In this document: piece by piece, positions 1 to 9,153 of the stretch
Numbering within the stretch: the first letter of the stretch is position 1
Layout: every line of letters begins with the position of its first letter
DNA from: Bacillus sp. FJAT-29790
GTDB taxonomy: Bacteria > Bacillota > Bacilli > Bacillales > Cytobacillaceae
DNA length: 64,000 nt
Assembly: GCF_019039215.1 (NCBI RefSeq)
Contig: NZ_JAHNZZ010000001.1
Coordinates: forward strand, 1-64,000
Direction of reading: 5' to 3'
Program-made: the position numbers and the translations under genes
Notes under the pieces: generated by a model
The model's input: only the letters and a program-made list of their open reading frames with translations
Databases searched by the model: none
What the model was told of the DNA's origin: nothing

Positions 1-74
1 ACAGTGTTGCCAAGAGTGAATAAAATGACTCATCTTTTTTACACAATTATACGGACTTAATCTGAAAATCCACC

Positions 75-310
75 GAAATGTCCGTAATCTCCCCAATTAC
101 GGACATTTTCACTCGGAAATGCCACCGAAATGTCCGTTATCTTCCCAATGACGGACATTTTTCCTCGAAATGCCACCGAAATGTCCGTAATCTCCCCAAT
201 GACGGACATTTTTCCTCGAAATGCCACTGAGATGTCCGTTATCCCCCCGATGATGGACATTTACCTTCGAAAGTACCACTGAAATGTCCGCTATCCCTCA
301 GATGACGGGG
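75..310. repeat. Five tandem 51-52 bp hairpin repeats
   Basis: Five consecutive units begin at about 75, 127, 178, 229 and 281. Each contains the inverted repeat AATGTCCGTNAT / ATNACGGACATT around a pyrimidine-rich loop (TCTCCCCA or similar), followed by a spacer resembling TTTCCTCGAAATGCCACC. The first three units are nearly identical and the last two have decayed. Every unit can fold as a hairpin on either strand. Each unit is palindromic and there is no unique spacer, so this is not a CRISPR array. The apparent minus-strand ORF here only translates the repeat. Confidence 0.85.
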
Positions 311-424
311 CTTTCCAGAAAGTCAGAAAAACTGTCTTTTTTAAAAAGTCTTTTTCAATTTCTGCTATTTCGTCGAATCATTGTATAATACTACTTTTAC
401 ACAAAAAATGGACTTGACTCATCG

Positions 425-465
425 AAAAGGAGAAAACGGTCACCATACGATATACATGGTGACCG
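425..465 (-). terminator. Rho-independent terminator of the amidohydrolase gene
   Basis: A perfect 10-bp stem, CGGTCACCAT / ATGGTGACCG, surrounds a 9-nt loop at 437-465. Read on the minus strand it is followed by a T-rich tract (TTTTCTCCTTTT). It lies 47 bp beyond the stop codon of the minus-strand amidohydrolase gene. The GGTCACC stem recurs near 63520-63590. Confidence 0.7.
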
Positions 466-511
466 GAGATTTGTTAGTAAATAAACTTCCGCAATATTTG
501 CAAATTCAGAA

Positions 512-1726
512 TTACTTTCCAACGCCTATTTCAATTGAATATCCACTTGGCTGATAAGTGTGATACTGAACTGCAGCAGAACCGAGTGTCTTAGCCGCAA
601 TTAGCATCGCTTTTTCATCAATATCAAATTTTGGATGGTGATGTGGATAGTTTTCCGTCGTATCTTCAGGTTTTGCTCCAGTAAAGAAGAATGTCCCTTT
701 TACATGCTGAAGATAATAGGCAAAATCCTCGCCGCCCATTTGCGGTTCAGTTTCTTCAACAGAAGTAACCCCATCTATCTTTTGTGCGCATTCAATTAAA
801 TACTCAGTTTCTTCCTTATGGTTAACAACAGCAGGGTAGCCTTTCGCATACAAATAGTCATAAGTACTATCTGCTGTATAACAAGTCCCCTTAATAACCC
901 GTTCGATTTCTTCTTTAATATTCGTTTGAACATCCTCATTAAATGTACGGACAGTCCCACCAAGCTTTGCTTTATCGGCGATGACGTTAAAGGCATTGTC
1001 TGCGACAAAAGAACCTACTGTCACAACAGCAGAATCGATTGGATTTACCTTCCTGCTAACAATTTGTTGGAGATTTACGACGAGCTGTGAAGCTGTTACA
1101 ATCGCATCTTTTGTTTTGTGCGGCTGAGCACCATGACCACCTTTACCTTGAATGGTTACTTCAAATCGGTCAGCTGCAGCCATTATTGGGCCCACACGAT
1201 ATTGGATAGTCCCAGTTGTTTCTGATGCCCACAAATGTGTGCCGAAAATAACGTCAACACCGTCCAAACATCCATCCTCGATCATCGAAATAGCTCCGCC
1301 TGGTGCGTACTCCTCGGCATGCTGATGGATCATGACAAAATTGCCTTCCAGTTCATTACGCATCTCGTGAAGCGCATTAGCGAGCACTAACAACGTAGCG
1401 GTATGGCCATCATGTCCGCAAGCATGCATCACCCCAGGTACAAGTGATTTATATGGGACATCCTTTTCGTCTTGAATTGGCAATGCATCAAAATCAGCTC
1501 TTAACGCGACAGTTTTTCCAGGTTTACTGCCATAAATCTTGGCTACTACTCCGTTTCCACCGACATTCCCTCTTACTTCAATCCCTAATTTTTCATAAAA
1601 TGACTTAATGTATTTGGCTGTATTCTCTTCTTTGAATGAGAGCTCGGGGTGCTGATGAAGAAATCGTCTAATTGAAACCATTTCATCGTAGCCTTTTTCT
1701 AATTTCGTAAATAACGTTTCTAGCAT
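512..1726 (-). CDS. M20-family amidohydrolase (N-acyl-amino-acid hydrolase type), YhaA-like
   Basis: A 404-residue cytosolic metallopeptidase-fold amidohydrolase of the M20D type, which hydrolyses N-acyl or amide bonds of amino-acid conjugates; the substrate cannot be deduced. The metal-site motif MHACGHDGHT is present, followed by an HQHAEE segment, the GKGGHGAQPHK dimerisation-domain motif and MGGEDFAYY near the C terminus, all in the family order. The ATG at 1726 is chosen because GAGGAGAGAGGA lies just upstream; a TTG 18 nt earlier would put that ribosome site inside the gene. B. subtilis yhaA occupies a comparable place near the hem cluster, which supports orthology but does not prove it. 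The gene is divergent from the helicase gene and is followed by its own hairpin terminator. Confidence 0.85.
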   Translation of the reverse strand: MLETLFTKLEKGYDEMVSIRRFLHQHPELSFKEENTAKYIKSFYEKLGIEVRGNVGGNGVVAKIYGSKPGKTVALRADFDALPIQDEKDVPYKSLVPGVMHACGHDGHTATLLVLANALHEMRNELEGNFVMIHQHAEEYAPGGAISMIEDGCLDGVDVIFGTHLWASETTGTIQYRVGPIMAAADRFEVTIQGKGGHGAQPHKTKDAIVTASQLVVNLQQIVSRKVNPIDSAVVTVGSFVADNAFNVIADKAKLGGTVRTFNEDVQTNIKEEIERVIKGTCYTADSTYDYLYAKGYPAVVNHKEETEYLIECAQKIDGVTSVEETEPQMGGEDFAYYLQHVKGTFFFTGAKPEDTTENYPHHHPKFDIDEKAMLIAAKTLGSAAVQYHTYQPSGYSIEIGVGK

Positions 1727-1985
1727 TTCCTCTCTCCTCTTCAATTGTATATTTTTTCACTATTATAACATTATTTATTGAATGGAAGGAGTAACTTATT
1801 GCAGAATAATAGCCATGCCAATTAAGGTTTCAAATTAGAAACGACGCTATCTGACGGTGAATCGACTTTTGTCACTAATTGGAAGATAATATACTTTTTC
1901 CTTTTGTCTAGTTCGATTTTCACGAGAAAAAATGATATATTTATCTATCTAAACAAGCTTTCGTTTGAGTAAAGGAAGATTATGG

Positions 1986-4235
1986 ATGACAAATACTTTA
2001 ACTTATATAAAGGAATGGCAAAAGGCGCTCAAGGCAGAAATCCAGCATTTAAAAAAGGATGGGAGTACAAGATACAGGATTATAAATGGGCGCTTGCTTT
2101 CGAAGGATGCATCTTTCACTTACTTTTTTGACACTTCTGCTTCCTTTAAAGTGCCTGTCGGTTCCGCAGTAAGGATCGAATGGGGCAAAAAAAAGACGGA
2201 TGGCCGAATCCTCTCGTCTGAAGGCAAAAGTGTCATTATTGATATCGATGAGAACCTTGGTTCCGCATTGACTGAAGTGTTTGTACTGTATGATCCATGG
2301 GAGCTGCTTGATCAGCTTTTTCAGCGCCTGGAAGAAATGAAAGGAAGTAAACGCAAAAGAGGAAGGATTAAAAGACTAATGGATCCTTCTATGGAAGCGA
2401 AGCATCCTGTTGAAAAGATTAAATCAAATGTTCATGAATTAATTCTGCGCTCTAAATATAATCCTGTCACATACGTATGGGGGCCGCCGGGAACCGGAAA
2501 AACATATACATTAGCAAGAGTGGCAGCTAATAAGTATATTAAAGGATTACGCGTGCTAGTCCTTTCGCATAGTAATCAGGCAGTCGATGTATTAATGGCT
2601 GAAATTTCTATATTTGTTGAGAAAATAGGGCACTTGCAGGAAGGAGATCTCCTCAGATATGGCTCACAGATGGGAGAGGCCATTCAGAATCGTCCTTATC
2701 TGACATCAAATCAATTAATCCAAAAACACCATGCAAGTTTGGCAGAAAACAAGGAAAGTTTATCAGAAGAGCGCAGGTTAATTAAACAAGACTTGTCCAG
2801 GTCTTTTAGCAAAAGGGACTCTGACAGGCTCCTTGAAATTGAAAAAAAGCTTGCGAGTGTGCTCGAAAAAATCCGCCAAAAAGAAATACAATTCTTAAAG
2901 GAAGCAATGGTCATTGGAACAACGCTGGCAAAAGCGGCCAATGATGCGGCTATTTATGAAAAGGACTTCGACCTTGTTATCGTTGATGAAGCGAGTATGG
3001 CCTATGTTCCGCAAGCCGCTTTTGCTGTTTCGCTTGCAAAGAGAGCGATCATTTGCGGAGATTTCAAACAGCTTCCACCTATCGCAACTGCCCGTCATCC
3101 TCTTGTGAGTGAATGGTTAAGAGAGGACGTTTTCCATCAATCAGGCGTTTCTGAGTGGGTAAATGATGGCAAGTTGCATCCACATTTATTTCTCCTCAAA
3201 GAGCAGCGGCGGATGCATCCAGACATTTCAGCTTTCACTAACAAATATATTTACCATTCCCTTGTCGGTGATTATAAAAATGTTCTTAAATCCAGAACGG
3301 AGATTTCAGACAAACTGCCTTTTCCTAATAGAGCCTCTGTTCTCGTTGATTCTTCAGGAGCAGGGGAATATGGCATGACAGAGCGGTTCTCAAAATCACG
3401 AATGAATCTCTGGCAGCTGTTCTTATCTTTTCAGCTGATTCATGAATCGTTTACAGGCGGTGCTAGATCAATTGGATATGTTACCCCTTACCGCGCACAG
3501 GCATTCATGATGGAACAATTACTTGGAGAATTATATGAAAAAGAACTTCAAGAGGCAGATATCATAGCTGCAACGGTTCACCGTTTTCAGGGCAGTGAAC
3601 GTGACGTGATGATTTTTGATCCAGTGGATAGTTCCCCACTAGAACGGGCGGGCATGCTTTTAACAGGAAAAGACAGTGAAAGATTGCTAAATGTGGCGAT
3701 TACGAGGACGAAAGGCAAGTTCATCCATGTCTGTAATTATAAATTCGTGCGCAATCATGTATACCAAAACAAAACATGGCGCAAGCTTGCTGACCACCAG
3801 CTTATGAATAAGCAAATTGTCACCCCAAGTGAAATCGGCACTTGGATAAAAAATCAGCATTCCAGATTGCAATGGATGCATGCTAGAAAGCTTGATACGG
3901 TAAAAGGGGATATCCATTCGGCGGAAAAGACGATCATTCTTTCAATTCCAAAGGGAGGAACTTTAACGAAAGAATGGATTGAAGCATTTAATAAAAGAGG
4001 AAAAGAAGTGAATCTAACCTTATTAACAGTTGATCACATTCCTGGACTTCGAACAGACTGGGTTATACCGGAACCGCTGTCCTTTCCATTTATCATCATA
4101 GACCGGCAATTTGTGTGGCTAGGACTCCCAATCGAAGCCAACGTAAGGGCTCAGCCGCCTTTTGTGGCAGCAAGACTCGATTCCAAAATCACAGCTAATT
4201 ATATTTTGAACCAGTTAAGTGAAAGAAACGTGTAA
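1986..4235 (+). CDS. Superfamily 1 (Upf1-like) helicase with degenerate PLD-like C-terminal domain
   Basis: A 749-residue ATP-dependent nucleic-acid helicase-like protein. Walker A is GPPGTGKT (about residue 166), Walker B is VIVDEAS (about 331-337), followed by GDFKQLPPIA, EQRRMHP, TPYRAQAFMM, TVHRFQGSERD and NVAITRTKG, which are the SF1B motifs II-VI in order. Residues 240-295 are charged and probably form a coiled coil. The last 110 residues resemble a phospholipase-D-like fold (IIIDRQFVWLG) but lack the HxK of the HKD motif. The ATG at 1986 has AAAGGAAG 7 nt upstream; the TTG at 1965 precedes that site. It is monocistronic, with a terminator directly after the stop. Its biological role is unknown. 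Confidence 0.85.
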   Translation: MTNTLTYIKEWQKALKAEIQHLKKDGSTRYRIINGRLLSKDASFTYFFDTSASFKVPVGSAVRIEWGKKKTDGRILSSEGKSVIIDIDENLGSALTEVFVLYDPWELLDQLFQRLEEMKGSKRKRGRIKRLMDPSMEAKHPVEKIKSNVHELILRSKYNPVTYVWGPPGTGKTYTLARVAANKYIKGLRVLVLSHSNQAVDVLMAEISIFVEKIGHLQEGDLLRYGSQMGEAIQNRPYLTSNQLIQKHHASLAENKESLSEERRLIKQDLSRSFSKRDSDRLLEIEKKLASVLEKIRQKEIQFLKEAMVIGTTLAKAANDAAIYEKDFDLVIVDEASMAYVPQAAFAVSLAKRAIICGDFKQLPPIATARHPLVSEWLREDVFHQSGVSEWVNDGKLHPHLFLLKEQRRMHPDISAFTNKYIYHSLVGDYKNVLKSRTEISDKLPFPNRASVLVDSSGAGEYGMTERFSKSRMNLWQLFLSFQLIHESFTGGARSIGYVTPYRAQAFMMEQLLGELYEKELQEADIIAATVHRFQGSERDVMIFDPVDSSPLERAGMLLTGKDSERLLNVAITRTKGKFIHVCNYKFVRNHVYQNKTWRKLADHQLMNKQIVTPSEIGTWIKNQHSRLQWMHARKLDTVKGDIHSAEKTIILSIPKGGTLTKEWIEAFNKRGKEVNLTLLTVDHIPGLRTDWVIPEPLSFPFIIIDRQFVWLGLPIEANVRAQPPFVAARLDSKITANYILNQLSERNV

Positions 4236-4263
4236 GGATGGATTAATAATCCATCCTTTATTA
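4233..4263 (+). terminator. Terminator after helicase gene
   Basis: An 11-bp perfect stem, AAGGATGGATT / AATCCATCCTT, starts at the helicase stop codon and is followed by TATTATTT. Confidence 0.75.
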
Positions 4264-4454
4264 TTTGGCTGTTTTTGCAAACTTTGTTGGCTTTTAATGA
4301 TGTACTAATTTTTTTGAAAGGAGTTTTCATTAACTAAAGAAAATTCATGAGTCCAGAAAACTCCCCGAAAAAGAAAAAACCGGTCTCAAAAGGGGGACCT
4401 CAGTAAAATTCTTTAGCTATATAGCAACAATTCCTTAGAAATGAGCCTACTAAT

Positions 4455-4982
4455 TTACTCAGTTGACTCCCAGGAAGGATTAGATTCATCCGGTATATAA
4501 TATGTTGATACATATGAACTCCCCAAGAATAGTTGCTCCTGCTTAAAAGCAGTATTATTTATTTCACTGAAATACTTTTCATATGCCGTTGTATTCTGCC
4601 AATTTTTATATGACTTTTCATTTTCCCAAAAGGATAGAATCACATAAGTGGATGACTTAAGCGGGCGCAGTACTCTTAAGCCTAAGAAGCCCGGTTGATT
4701 TTCAAAAAAGTGATTCTTGTTTTTGAATCGAAATTCAAACAAAGGTCTTTCTTCCTCTATTACGGGAATATTATTCATAACGGCATATTTTGCTTTTTCA
4801 AAAGAACCGGCAGAATCAAGAATCTCATAAGTCCTGGGCGCATTAAATAGAGTTGAACCTACTGTTTCATGCATTAACACAGCATTTTCAATATTTTGCA
4901 TGAGGATCATTCTTTCATTCGAATGTTTATCTTGAATTTTTTTAAGAAAATCAAATGTTCCGCTTGTCATATAGATGTTCAT
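4455..4982 (-). CDS. hmoB: HmoB-like antibiotic-biosynthesis-monooxygenase fold protein
   Basis: A 175-residue homologue of B. subtilis HmoB (YhgC), a heme-degrading monooxygenase of the IsdG type. A family-specific N-terminal extension is followed by an ABM-fold C-terminal half (ERPLFEFRFKNKN, PGFLGLRVLRPL, YVILSFWENEKSYKNW). With the ATG at 4982 (AGAGGTG upstream) the conserved Asn is residue 70 and the Trp is residue 128, matching the numbering I recall for HmoB. The position of the heme-ligating His138 is Phe (AYEKYFSE). The protein may therefore bind heme differently or have lost oxygenase activity. Its location next to hemEHY is conserved in B. subtilis, although pbpF, which lies between them there, is absent. 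Confidence 0.8.
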   Translation of the reverse strand: MNIYMTSGTFDFLKKIQDKHSNERMILMQNIENAVLMHETVGSTLFNAPRTYEILDSAGSFEKAKYAVMNNIPVIEEERPLFEFRFKNKNHFFENQPGFLGLRVLRPLKSSTYVILSFWENEKSYKNWQNTTAYEKYFSEINNTAFKQEQLFLGSSYVSTYYIPDESNPSWESTE

Positions 4983-5046
4983 ATTAATCACCTCTATGAA
5001 ATATGTTTCCTATATTATAGTATTACTTTGAAACAATTCATAGTTA

Positions 5047-5350
5047 CCTAGCTCCACAAGGAAGGCTTCGGCAGCATATTCATCGCACGAGTAAAAGCTT
5101 AGCTTTTTAGGAGGAGTGCCTAGGGGCTCGCCGACTAAGAACGCAACTTCCTGTTGCGACGTCGGGCACTAGTACGTCCTGTACGTCGGAGGTCATAAGC
5201 CAATCGGTCAAGAAGATTAAAGAACAACCTTCCTGCCGGCTCGTCTTATGCTTGTCGCCCCTGAGCGCTAAGAAAAGCTACAAAGAATAAGCCTCGCAGG
5301 AACAATCTGCTCTTTGATTGTTCCGAAGGCACTTCCGCTTTTCGATTAAA
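5047..5350. repeat. Imperfectly palindromic Bacillus intergenic repeat (family B, long copy)
   Basis: This gene-free stretch between hmoB and hemE contains CTAGCTCC, GCCTAGGGGCTCG, the hairpin GCAACTTCCTGTTGC, GTACGTCCTGTACGTC, CATAAGCCAATC and a closing CTCGTCTTATGCTTGTCG. The same blocks recur at 36957-37076 and partly at 12335-12420. It resembles mobile intergenic repeats common in Bacillus genomes. No coding potential is seen. The boundaries are approximate. Confidence 0.6.
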
Positions 5351-5502
5351 AACGTCAAATTTTCGACATTTCCCCTAGTTACCTATACAAGCATAGGTGA
5401 AAAGGATACAGTTAGTAAGGATGAATAGATATCTGTATTTCAAATTCTCATACATATATATTACAATATGGAAAGACAAGTCTTGAAAGGTGGATTATTT
5501 TA

Positions 5503-6549
5503 ATGACAAAAATAATAAATGATACATTTTTAAGAGCAGCAAAAGGGGAAAAGACTGATCATGTACCAGTATGGTATATGCGCCAGGCGGGTCGTTCCCA
5601 ACCGGAATATAGGGCAATTAAAGAAAAATATTCTTTATTTGAAATTACCCATCAGCCTGAGCTTTGTGCTTATGTAACAAAATTGCCAGTTGATCAATAC
5701 AATAATGACGCAGCGATTTTATATAAAGACATTATGTCACCGCTTCCTGCATTAGGAATCGATGTGGAAATAAAATCTGGCGTTGGCCCAGTTATTGCCA
5801 ATCCGATTCGTTCAGTAGCTGATGTTGAAAAGCTAGGAGAAATAAACCCAGAACAAGACGTACCCTATGTTCTTGAAACAATTAAGATTCTTACGAAAGA
5901 ACAATTGACTGTGCCATTAATTGGATTTGCAGGTGCTCCTTTTACGCTTGCAAGCTATATGATTGAAGGTGGTCCTTCAAAAAATTACAATAAGACGAAA
6001 GCATTTATGTACGCCCAGCCAGAAGCTTGGCATGCTTTAATGAACAAGCTAAGCGAGATGACAATTACATATGTAAAAGCACAAATTAATGCAGGTGCAA
6101 AAGCGATTCAGATTTTCGATTCATGGGTTGGCGCATTAAATGTTGAAGATTATCGTATCTTTATTAAACCAGTTATGAACCGGATATTCTCCGCATTAAG
6201 GGAGGAGAATGTTCCGCTTATCATGTTCGGAGTAGGAGCGAGTCATTTAGCGATGGAATGGCATGATCTTCCGCTAGATGTAGTAGGTCTTGACTGGAGA
6301 CTTCCGATTAAAGAAGCAAGAGAAAGAGGAATTACGAAAGCTGTACAAGGAAATCTTGATCCTGCCCTTCTTTTAGCACCATGGGAAGTTATTGAGGAAA
6401 AGGCAAAAGAGATTCTTGATCAGGGGATGGCGAGTCCGGGCTACATTTTTAACCTAGGACATGGAGTATTCCCGGAAGTAAGCCCGGACACTCTGCGTAG
6501 ATTAACTTCATTTGTTCATGAATATTCAGCAGCAAAATTAAGTAAATAA
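5503..6549 (+). CDS. hemE: Uroporphyrinogen III decarboxylase
   Basis: A 348-residue cytosolic enzyme that decarboxylates uroporphyrinogen III to coproporphyrinogen III. The signature [16 protein letters not shown] lies at residues 22-37, [17 protein letters not shown] is in the middle, and the C terminus holds [13 protein letters not shown]; all are diagnostic of HemE. The length is close to the 353 residues of B. subtilis HemE. The ATG follows AAAGGTGG with good spacing. It is the first gene of hemEHY and is separated from hemH by a stable hairpin. Confidence 0.97.
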   Translation: MTKIINDTFLRAAKGEKTDHVPVWYMRQAGRSQPEYRAIKEKYSLFEITHQPELCAYVTKLPVDQYNNDAAILYKDIMSPLPALGIDVEIKSGVGPVIANPIRSVADVEKLGEINPEQDVPYVLETIKILTKEQLTVPLIGFAGAPFTLASYMIEGGPSKNYNKTKAFMYAQPEAWHALMNKLSEMTITYVKAQINAGAKAIQIFDSWVGALNVEDYRIFIKPVMNRIFSALREENVPLIMFGVGASHLAMEWHDLPLDVVGLDWRLPIKEARERGITKAVQGNLDPALLLAPWEVIEEKAKEILDQGMASPGYIFNLGHGVFPEVSPDTLRRLTSFVHEYSAAKLSK

Positions 6550-6561
6550 ACTCAAAACATT

Positions 6562-6586
6562 CGCCTTCAGTTCCTTTCTGAAGGCG
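6562..6586 (+). other. Hairpin between hemE and hemH
   Basis: A 9-bp perfect stem, CGCCTTCAG / CTGAAGGCG, with a short loop lies in the 97-bp hemE-hemH gap. No U-run follows directly, so a partial terminator, RNA-processing site or mRNA stabiliser is as likely as a full stop. Confidence 0.6.
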
Positions 6587-6646
6587 CTTCGGATTTTAAA
6601 GCTTTTCTGTATTCACAATATGGGATTAGAGACAGAGGTGGATTGC

Positions 6647-7585
6647 ATGGCAAAAAAGAAAATGGGTTTACTCGTGATGGCATACGGAACTCCATATCAA
6701 GAGGAGGATTTGGAGCGTTACTATACACATATTCGCAGAGGAAGAAAGCCTTCACCTGAGATGCTTGAAGAATTAAGGGAGAGATATGAAGCGATTGGCG
6801 GAATTTCCCCTTTGGCAAAAATTACGATGGATCAAGGGAAAAGTCTTGAAACATTTTTGAATGAAAACCAAGATGAATATGAATTTCAGATGTATCTTGG
6901 TTTAAAGCATATTGAGCCGTTTATTGAAGATGCTGTCAAACAGATGAATGAGGATGGAATCACAGAAGCCGTCAGTATCGTTCTTGCTCCGCATTTCTCT
7001 ACTTTCAGCGTGAAATCTTACAACGGAAGAGCGAAGGAGGAGGCAGAAAAGCTTGGCGGCCCTGTCATTCGCTCGGTTGAAAGCTGGTATGATGAGCCAA
7101 AGTTTATCAAATATTGGGCTGATCAAGTGAAATCAACATTCAAGAGCATGCCAGAAGAACATAGAGAAAAGGCTGTCTTAATTGTTTCTGCCCACAGCTT
7201 GCCGGAAAAGATTTTACAATTAGGCGATCCGTATCCACAGCAGCTTCAGGAAACAGCCGAATTGATTGCAAGCCAAGCGGGTGTTCAGAACTATGCAGTA
7301 GGTTGGCAAAGTGCCGGAAATACGCCTGAACCGTGGCTTGGGCCGGATGTTCAGGATTTAACAAGAGCGCTATTTGAAAAAGAAGGCTATCAAGCGTTTG
7401 TTTACACACCGGTTGGATTTGTATCTGACCATCTTGAAGTACTGTATGATAATGATTATGAGTGTAAAGTCGTTACTGATGAAGTAGGTGCTGCCTACTA
7501 CCGACCATCCATGCCTAATGATCAGCCGGAATTCATAGATGCAATGGCAACAGTCATTCTCAACATGTTATCAGATGATAAGTGA
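6647..7585 (+). CDS. hemH: Coproporphyrin III ferrochelatase
   Basis: A 312-residue enzyme that inserts Fe2+ into coproporphyrin III in the Gram-positive heme pathway (also called CpfC). MAYGTPY carries the conserved active-site Tyr, SAHSLPEKI the catalytic His and SDHLEVLYD the metal-binding Glu. The ATG at 6647 is chosen because AGAGGTGG is 6 nt upstream; an upstream ATG would add nine residues with no ribosome site. The length matches B. subtilis HemH (310). Confidence 0.96.
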   Translation: MAKKKMGLLVMAYGTPYQEEDLERYYTHIRRGRKPSPEMLEELRERYEAIGGISPLAKITMDQGKSLETFLNENQDEYEFQMYLGLKHIEPFIEDAVKQMNEDGITEAVSIVLAPHFSTFSVKSYNGRAKEEAEKLGGPVIRSVESWYDEPKFIKYWADQVKSTFKSMPEEHREKAVLIVSAHSLPEKILQLGDPYPQQLQETAELIASQAGVQNYAVGWQSAGNTPEPWLGPDVQDLTRALFEKEGYQAFVYTPVGFVSDHLEVLYDNDYECKVVTDEVGAAYYRPSMPNDQPEFIDAMATVILNMLSDDK

Positions 7586-7612
7586 AACTTAATGTAAGGA
7601 AGGCGATTAACC

Positions 7613-9052
7613 GTGTCGGTAAAAAAGCATAAGGTTGTTATCATTGGAGGAGGCATTACAGGGTTAACAGCTGCTTATTATTTGCAAAAGGAAGCCCGGG
7701 AGAAAGAATTACCGCTTGATGTAATGCTAGTTGAGGCCTCTCATCGCCTTGGGGGGAAAATCCAAACGGTCGTTAAGGACGGATATGTAATAGAAAGAGG
7801 TCCTGACTCATTCCTAGCTCGTAAACAAAGTGCATCTCGCCTTGCAAAGGAAGTAGGGATGGATGACACATTAGTTAGTAATACAGCTGGTAAATCTTAT
7901 GTGTTAGTAAAAGAGCGCCTTCATCCGATGCCGGGTGGATCAATTATGGGAATTCCAACCGAAATGGCCCCTTTTGTCACAACCGGATTATTTTCTGTCA
8001 CAGGAAAGCTGCGGGCAGCGGCGGATTTTGTTTTGCCTCGTTCCAATCCTACGGAAGATCAGTCACTTGGGGAATTTTTCCGCCGTAGACTTGGGGATGA
8101 AGTAGTTGAAAACTTGATCGAACCGCTTCTTTCCGGCATTTATGCAGGAGATATCGATCAATTAAGTTTAATGTCTACATTCCCGCAGTTTTATCAAGTG
8201 GAACAAAAATATCGGAGCCTCATTTTAGGAATGAAAAAGGCAACCCCTCCGAAGCCAAAGAATATGGGGGAGTCGAAAAAGGCAAAAGGAATATTCCTGA
8301 CATTTCAAACAGGTTTGCAATCATTTGTAGACGCAATCGAATCGAACCTTGAACAAGGATCTGTCTTAAAGGGATTTAGGGTTGAGAAAATTGCTAAAGG
8401 AAATGACGGCTATGAGCTTGAGTTGAATGGAGGAGACGTACTTTCAGCAGATAGCATAGTCATGGCAGTACCTCACCATATTACTCAATCGCTCTTTTCG
8501 AATTACAGCCTATTTGATAGCTTCAAACAGATGCCATCAACTTCTGTGGCTACCGTTGCGCTTGCATATCCTGAAGAAGCAATCGAGAATGACCTTGATG
8601 GGACAGGCTTTGTTGTTTCAAGGAACAGTGATTATACCATTACGGCGTGTACTTGGACTCATAAAAAATGGCCTCATTCGACCCCAAAGGGAAAAGTTTT
8701 GCTCCGCTGCTATGTAGGACGAGCGGGCGATGAAACTGTTGTTGAATTATCTGATGATGAAATAATTAAGATTGTATTAGATGACCTGAATAAAACGATG
8801 AATATTACGATGGATCCAGAGTTTGCGATCATTTCCAGATGGAAAGATTCGATGCCGCAATATACAGTTGGTCATAAAGATCGTTTAGATATGGTAAAAA
8901 AACAATTACCAATTGACCTGCCTGGTGTTTTTCTAGCAGGTAGTTCATATGAAGGATTAGGTTTGCCTGACTGCATTGATCAAGGGGAAGAGGCTGTAAG
9001 AAAAGTAGTATCATTTTTGAATAGCGAAAAGCAAAAAGCTGTCAAGTTGTGA
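7613..9052 (+). CDS. hemY: Coproporphyrinogen III / protoporphyrinogen oxidase
   Basis: A 479-residue FAD enzyme that oxidises coproporphyrinogen III to coproporphyrin III (CgoX activity in Firmicutes). The N-terminal dinucleotide-binding motif GGGITGLTAAYYL is followed by ERGPDSFLARK, and the C terminus has VFLAGSSYEGLGLPDCI, the FAD-contacting end of this family. The start is GTG, preceded by AAGGAAGG. The gene follows hemH by 27 bp, and the operon terminator overlaps its last codons. Confidence 0.95.
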   Translation: MSVKKHKVVIIGGGITGLTAAYYLQKEAREKELPLDVMLVEASHRLGGKIQTVVKDGYVIERGPDSFLARKQSASRLAKEVGMDDTLVSNTAGKSYVLVKERLHPMPGGSIMGIPTEMAPFVTTGLFSVTGKLRAAADFVLPRSNPTEDQSLGEFFRRRLGDEVVENLIEPLLSGIYAGDIDQLSLMSTFPQFYQVEQKYRSLILGMKKATPPKPKNMGESKKAKGIFLTFQTGLQSFVDAIESNLEQGSVLKGFRVEKIAKGNDGYELELNGGDVLSADSIVMAVPHHITQSLFSNYSLFDSFKQMPSTSVATVALAYPEEAIENDLDGTGFVVSRNSDYTITACTWTHKKWPHSTPKGKVLLRCYVGRAGDETVVELSDDEIIKIVLDDLNKTMNITMDPEFAIISRWKDSMPQYTVGHKDRLDMVKKQLPIDLPGVFLAGSSYEGLGLPDCIDQGEEAVRKVVSFLNSEKQKAVKL

Positions 9053-9064
9053 TAGCTTTTTTTG
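9033..9064 (+). terminator. hemEHY operon terminator
   Basis: The stem AAAAAGCTGTCA / TGATAGCTTTTTTT overlaps the hemY stop codon and ends in a long T-run. Confidence 0.75.
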
Positions 9065-9106
9065 CTTGCTTTTGTTAGCTCTCTATGTTAATCTGATTTA
9101 CGAATA

Positions 9107-9135
9107 AAGTGACTGTAATACTAATTTAGTCACTT
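9107..9135 (+). promoter_or_regulatory. Candidate YhgD operator upstream of yhgD
   Basis: The perfect inverted repeat AAGTGACT / AGTCACTT lies 19 bp before the yhgD start. Its core TGACT-N13-AGTCA spans 23 bp, the same geometry as TGACC-N13-GGTCA upstream of yhgE. TetR regulators commonly autoregulate through such palindromes. Confidence 0.55.
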
Positions 9136-9153
9136 GTTTTTAGGGGTGATAGA

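Noticed and set aside
57-260. Minus-strand ORF with repeated peptide blocks
   Set aside because: It is only the translation of the 51-52 bp hairpin repeats, has no ribosome site and no relation to a known protein.
75-310. Possible CRISPR array
   Set aside because: Units are contiguous 51-52 bp palindromes with conserved, not unique, spacers, and no cas genes are nearby.
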